From an uncultured Candidatus Saccharibacteria bacterium (GTDB lineage Bacteria; Patescibacteria; Saccharimonadia; Saccharimonadales; UBA1547), in NCBI GenBank assembly GCA_946886635.1, contig CAMPIW010000018.1, positions 1 through 6,783 on the forward strand: 6,783 nucleotides of DNA. Reading direction: 5' to 3'. Under the pieces are notes generated by a model. That model saw only the letters and a list, made by a program, of their open reading frames with translations. It was not told the DNA's origin and did no database searches. A program made the translations under genes and the position numbers. Position 1 is the stretch's first letter, and each line of letters begins with the position of its first letter. Positions 5,860 through 6,783 of this stretch are shown here, one piece after another.

Positions 5860-6783
5860 ATGAAATCTGTATCTCGACTTATCGGGCTGTTCGCGCCTGA
5901 GCACTATGACCTGTCTATTACCCTTAACCGTTCGGAGCGAACTTTCGACGGAACCGTTTCTATTCGCGGAGCCGTTTCGGCAACTGCAAACGAAATTCGA
6001 TTGCACGCAAAAGCACTCACTATCAATTCGGTAACATTCGACGGCAAAGAAGCTGCTGCTAAAGCTGACGTACACGACGAGCTTGTTATCACCCATCCAG
6101 ATATTGCAGAGGGGGCGCACGTAGTCGTCGTCTCGTTCTCGGGTAAAATCACCGACGACATGAATGGTATTTACCCATGCTACTTTGAGGTTGATGGCGA
6201 AAAACAAGAACTTCTTGCAACACAGTTTGAAAGTCACTATGCAAGACAAGCCTTTCCGTGTATCGATGAACCTGAAGCAAAAGCTACTTTTGACGTTACG
6301 CTTCTTACCGAAGACAACATTACAGTTCTTGGTAATATGCCTGTGAAAACGCAGCGAAACGAAGACGGCAAACTCCTTACTATCTTTGAAACAACCCCTC
6401 GTATGAGTAGCTACTTAGTGGCTTGGGTAGCTGGTGACTTGCAGAAGAAAACCGCCACAACAAAAAGTGGCGTTGAAGTTTCAATTTGGTCAACTAAGGC
6501 ACACGATTCATCAAACCTTGATTTCGCTCTCGATATTGCTACCAGGACTATCGATTTCTTCGATGAGTACTTTGGCGTCCCGTACCCGCTTCCAAAAGCT
6601 GACCATGTTGCACTCCCCGATTTCTCTGCTGGTGCTATGGAAAACTGGGGCCTCATCACCTATCGTGAAATTGCCCTTCTCGTAGACCCAAAAACCAGTA
6701 CGCTCTCGGCAAAACATTCAGTCGCGACCGTTATAACCCACGAACTAAGCCACCAATGGTTTGGTAATTTAGTAACCATGAAC
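5860..6783 (+). CDS. M1 family zinc aminopeptidase, N-terminal part, truncated by window edge
   Basis: M1 enzymes remove N-terminal amino acids from peptides using one zinc ion. The window holds the first 308 residues. There is no signal peptide, so it is probably cytoplasmic. The N-terminal beta domain (about 12-200) contains TQFESHYARQAFPCIDEP (121-138), the family's conserved substrate-site region. The catalytic domain follows, with GAMENWG (258-264), which binds the peptide N-terminus, and HELSHQWFGNLVTM (294-307), carrying zinc ligands H294 and H298 and catalytic E295. The third zinc ligand, a Glu about 18 residues further on, lies outside the window. The HELSH form replaces the commoner HELAH, a mild change. 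The sequence resembles the ERAP/aminopeptidase N-like type seen in many phyla; whether it should be called pepN is not certain. Family assignment is secure. Confidence 0.95.
   Translation, partial: MKSVSRLIGLFAPEHYDLSITLNRSERTFDGTVSIRGAVSATANEIRLHAKALTINSVTFDGKEAAAKADVHDELVITHPDIAEGAHVVVVSFSGKITDDMNGIYPCYFEVDGEKQELLATQFESHYARQAFPCIDEPEAKATFDVTLLTEDNITVLGNMPVKTQRNEDGKLLTIFETTPRMSSYLVAWVAGDLQKKTATTKSGVEVSIWSTKAHDSSNLDFALDIATRTIDFFDEYFGVPYPLPKADHVALPDFSAGAMENWGLITYREIALLVDPKTSTLSAKHSVATVITHELSHQWFGNLVTMN

Noticed and set aside
5821..6249. 142-codon minus-strand reading frame opposite the aminopeptidase
   Set aside because: The plus strand encodes conserved M1 motifs throughout this stretch; the opposite frame is cysteine- and serine-rich with no domain and no ribosome site.

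Overview
The window looks like a chromosomal segment of a Patescibacteria/CPR bacterium, most probably a Saccharibacteria (TM7)-type genome. This is a judgement from protein style, not from a marker gene. The supporting points are a moderate GC content, compact spacing, a secreted DUF1524-type HNH nuclease of the kind common in Actinobacteria and their TM7 epibionts, and an anchored zincin resembling hypothetical proteins I associate with CPR genomes. All reading frames use the standard bacterial code; the four visible stops are TAA or TAG.

Layout. Five genes lie on the minus strand and one on the plus strand. Reading leftward from about 5812, the minus strand carries: a membrane-anchored or secreted HNH nuclease (5108-5812); nusA (3867-4997); clpC (1257-3737); a membrane-anchored HExxH metallopeptidase of unknown name that overlaps the clpC end by 20 nt (275-1276); and the 5' part of radA (1-250), which runs off the left edge. 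Divergent from the nuclease, an M1-family aminopeptidase starts at 5860 on the plus strand and runs off the right edge, ending just after its HExxH motif. No gene-free stretch exceeds 300 bases. The longest gaps are 129 bases (nusA-clpC) and 110 bases (nuclease-nusA), and both hold regulatory DNA.

Regulation visible in the DNA. The nusA-clpC gap contains a perfect CIRCE operator (TTAGCACTC-N9-GAGTGCTAA) lying over the -35/spacer of a good clpC promoter. This implies HrcA heat-shock control of clpC and probably of the genes after it. The clpC leader also holds a small perfect hairpin. Upstream of nusA, a near-consensus promoter (TTGCAA-17-TATAAT) is followed within about 10 bases by a GC-rich hairpin with six Ts. 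This is either the nuclease gene's terminator or an attenuator inside the nusA leader. The radA, clpC and aminopeptidase promoters share an extended -10 of the form TGCTAnAnT, and for radA and the aminopeptidase it sits so close to the ATG that the mRNAs would be nearly or fully leaderless.

Functional themes. The clpC-zincin-radA block is a protein-quality-control and DNA-repair unit. It resembles the clpC-radA neighbourhood of Firmicutes, but with a membrane protease placed between the two. The nuclease and the aminopeptidase fit a scavenging lifestyle: external nucleic acid breakdown and internal peptide breakdown. nusA stands outside its usual rimP-nusA-infB setting.
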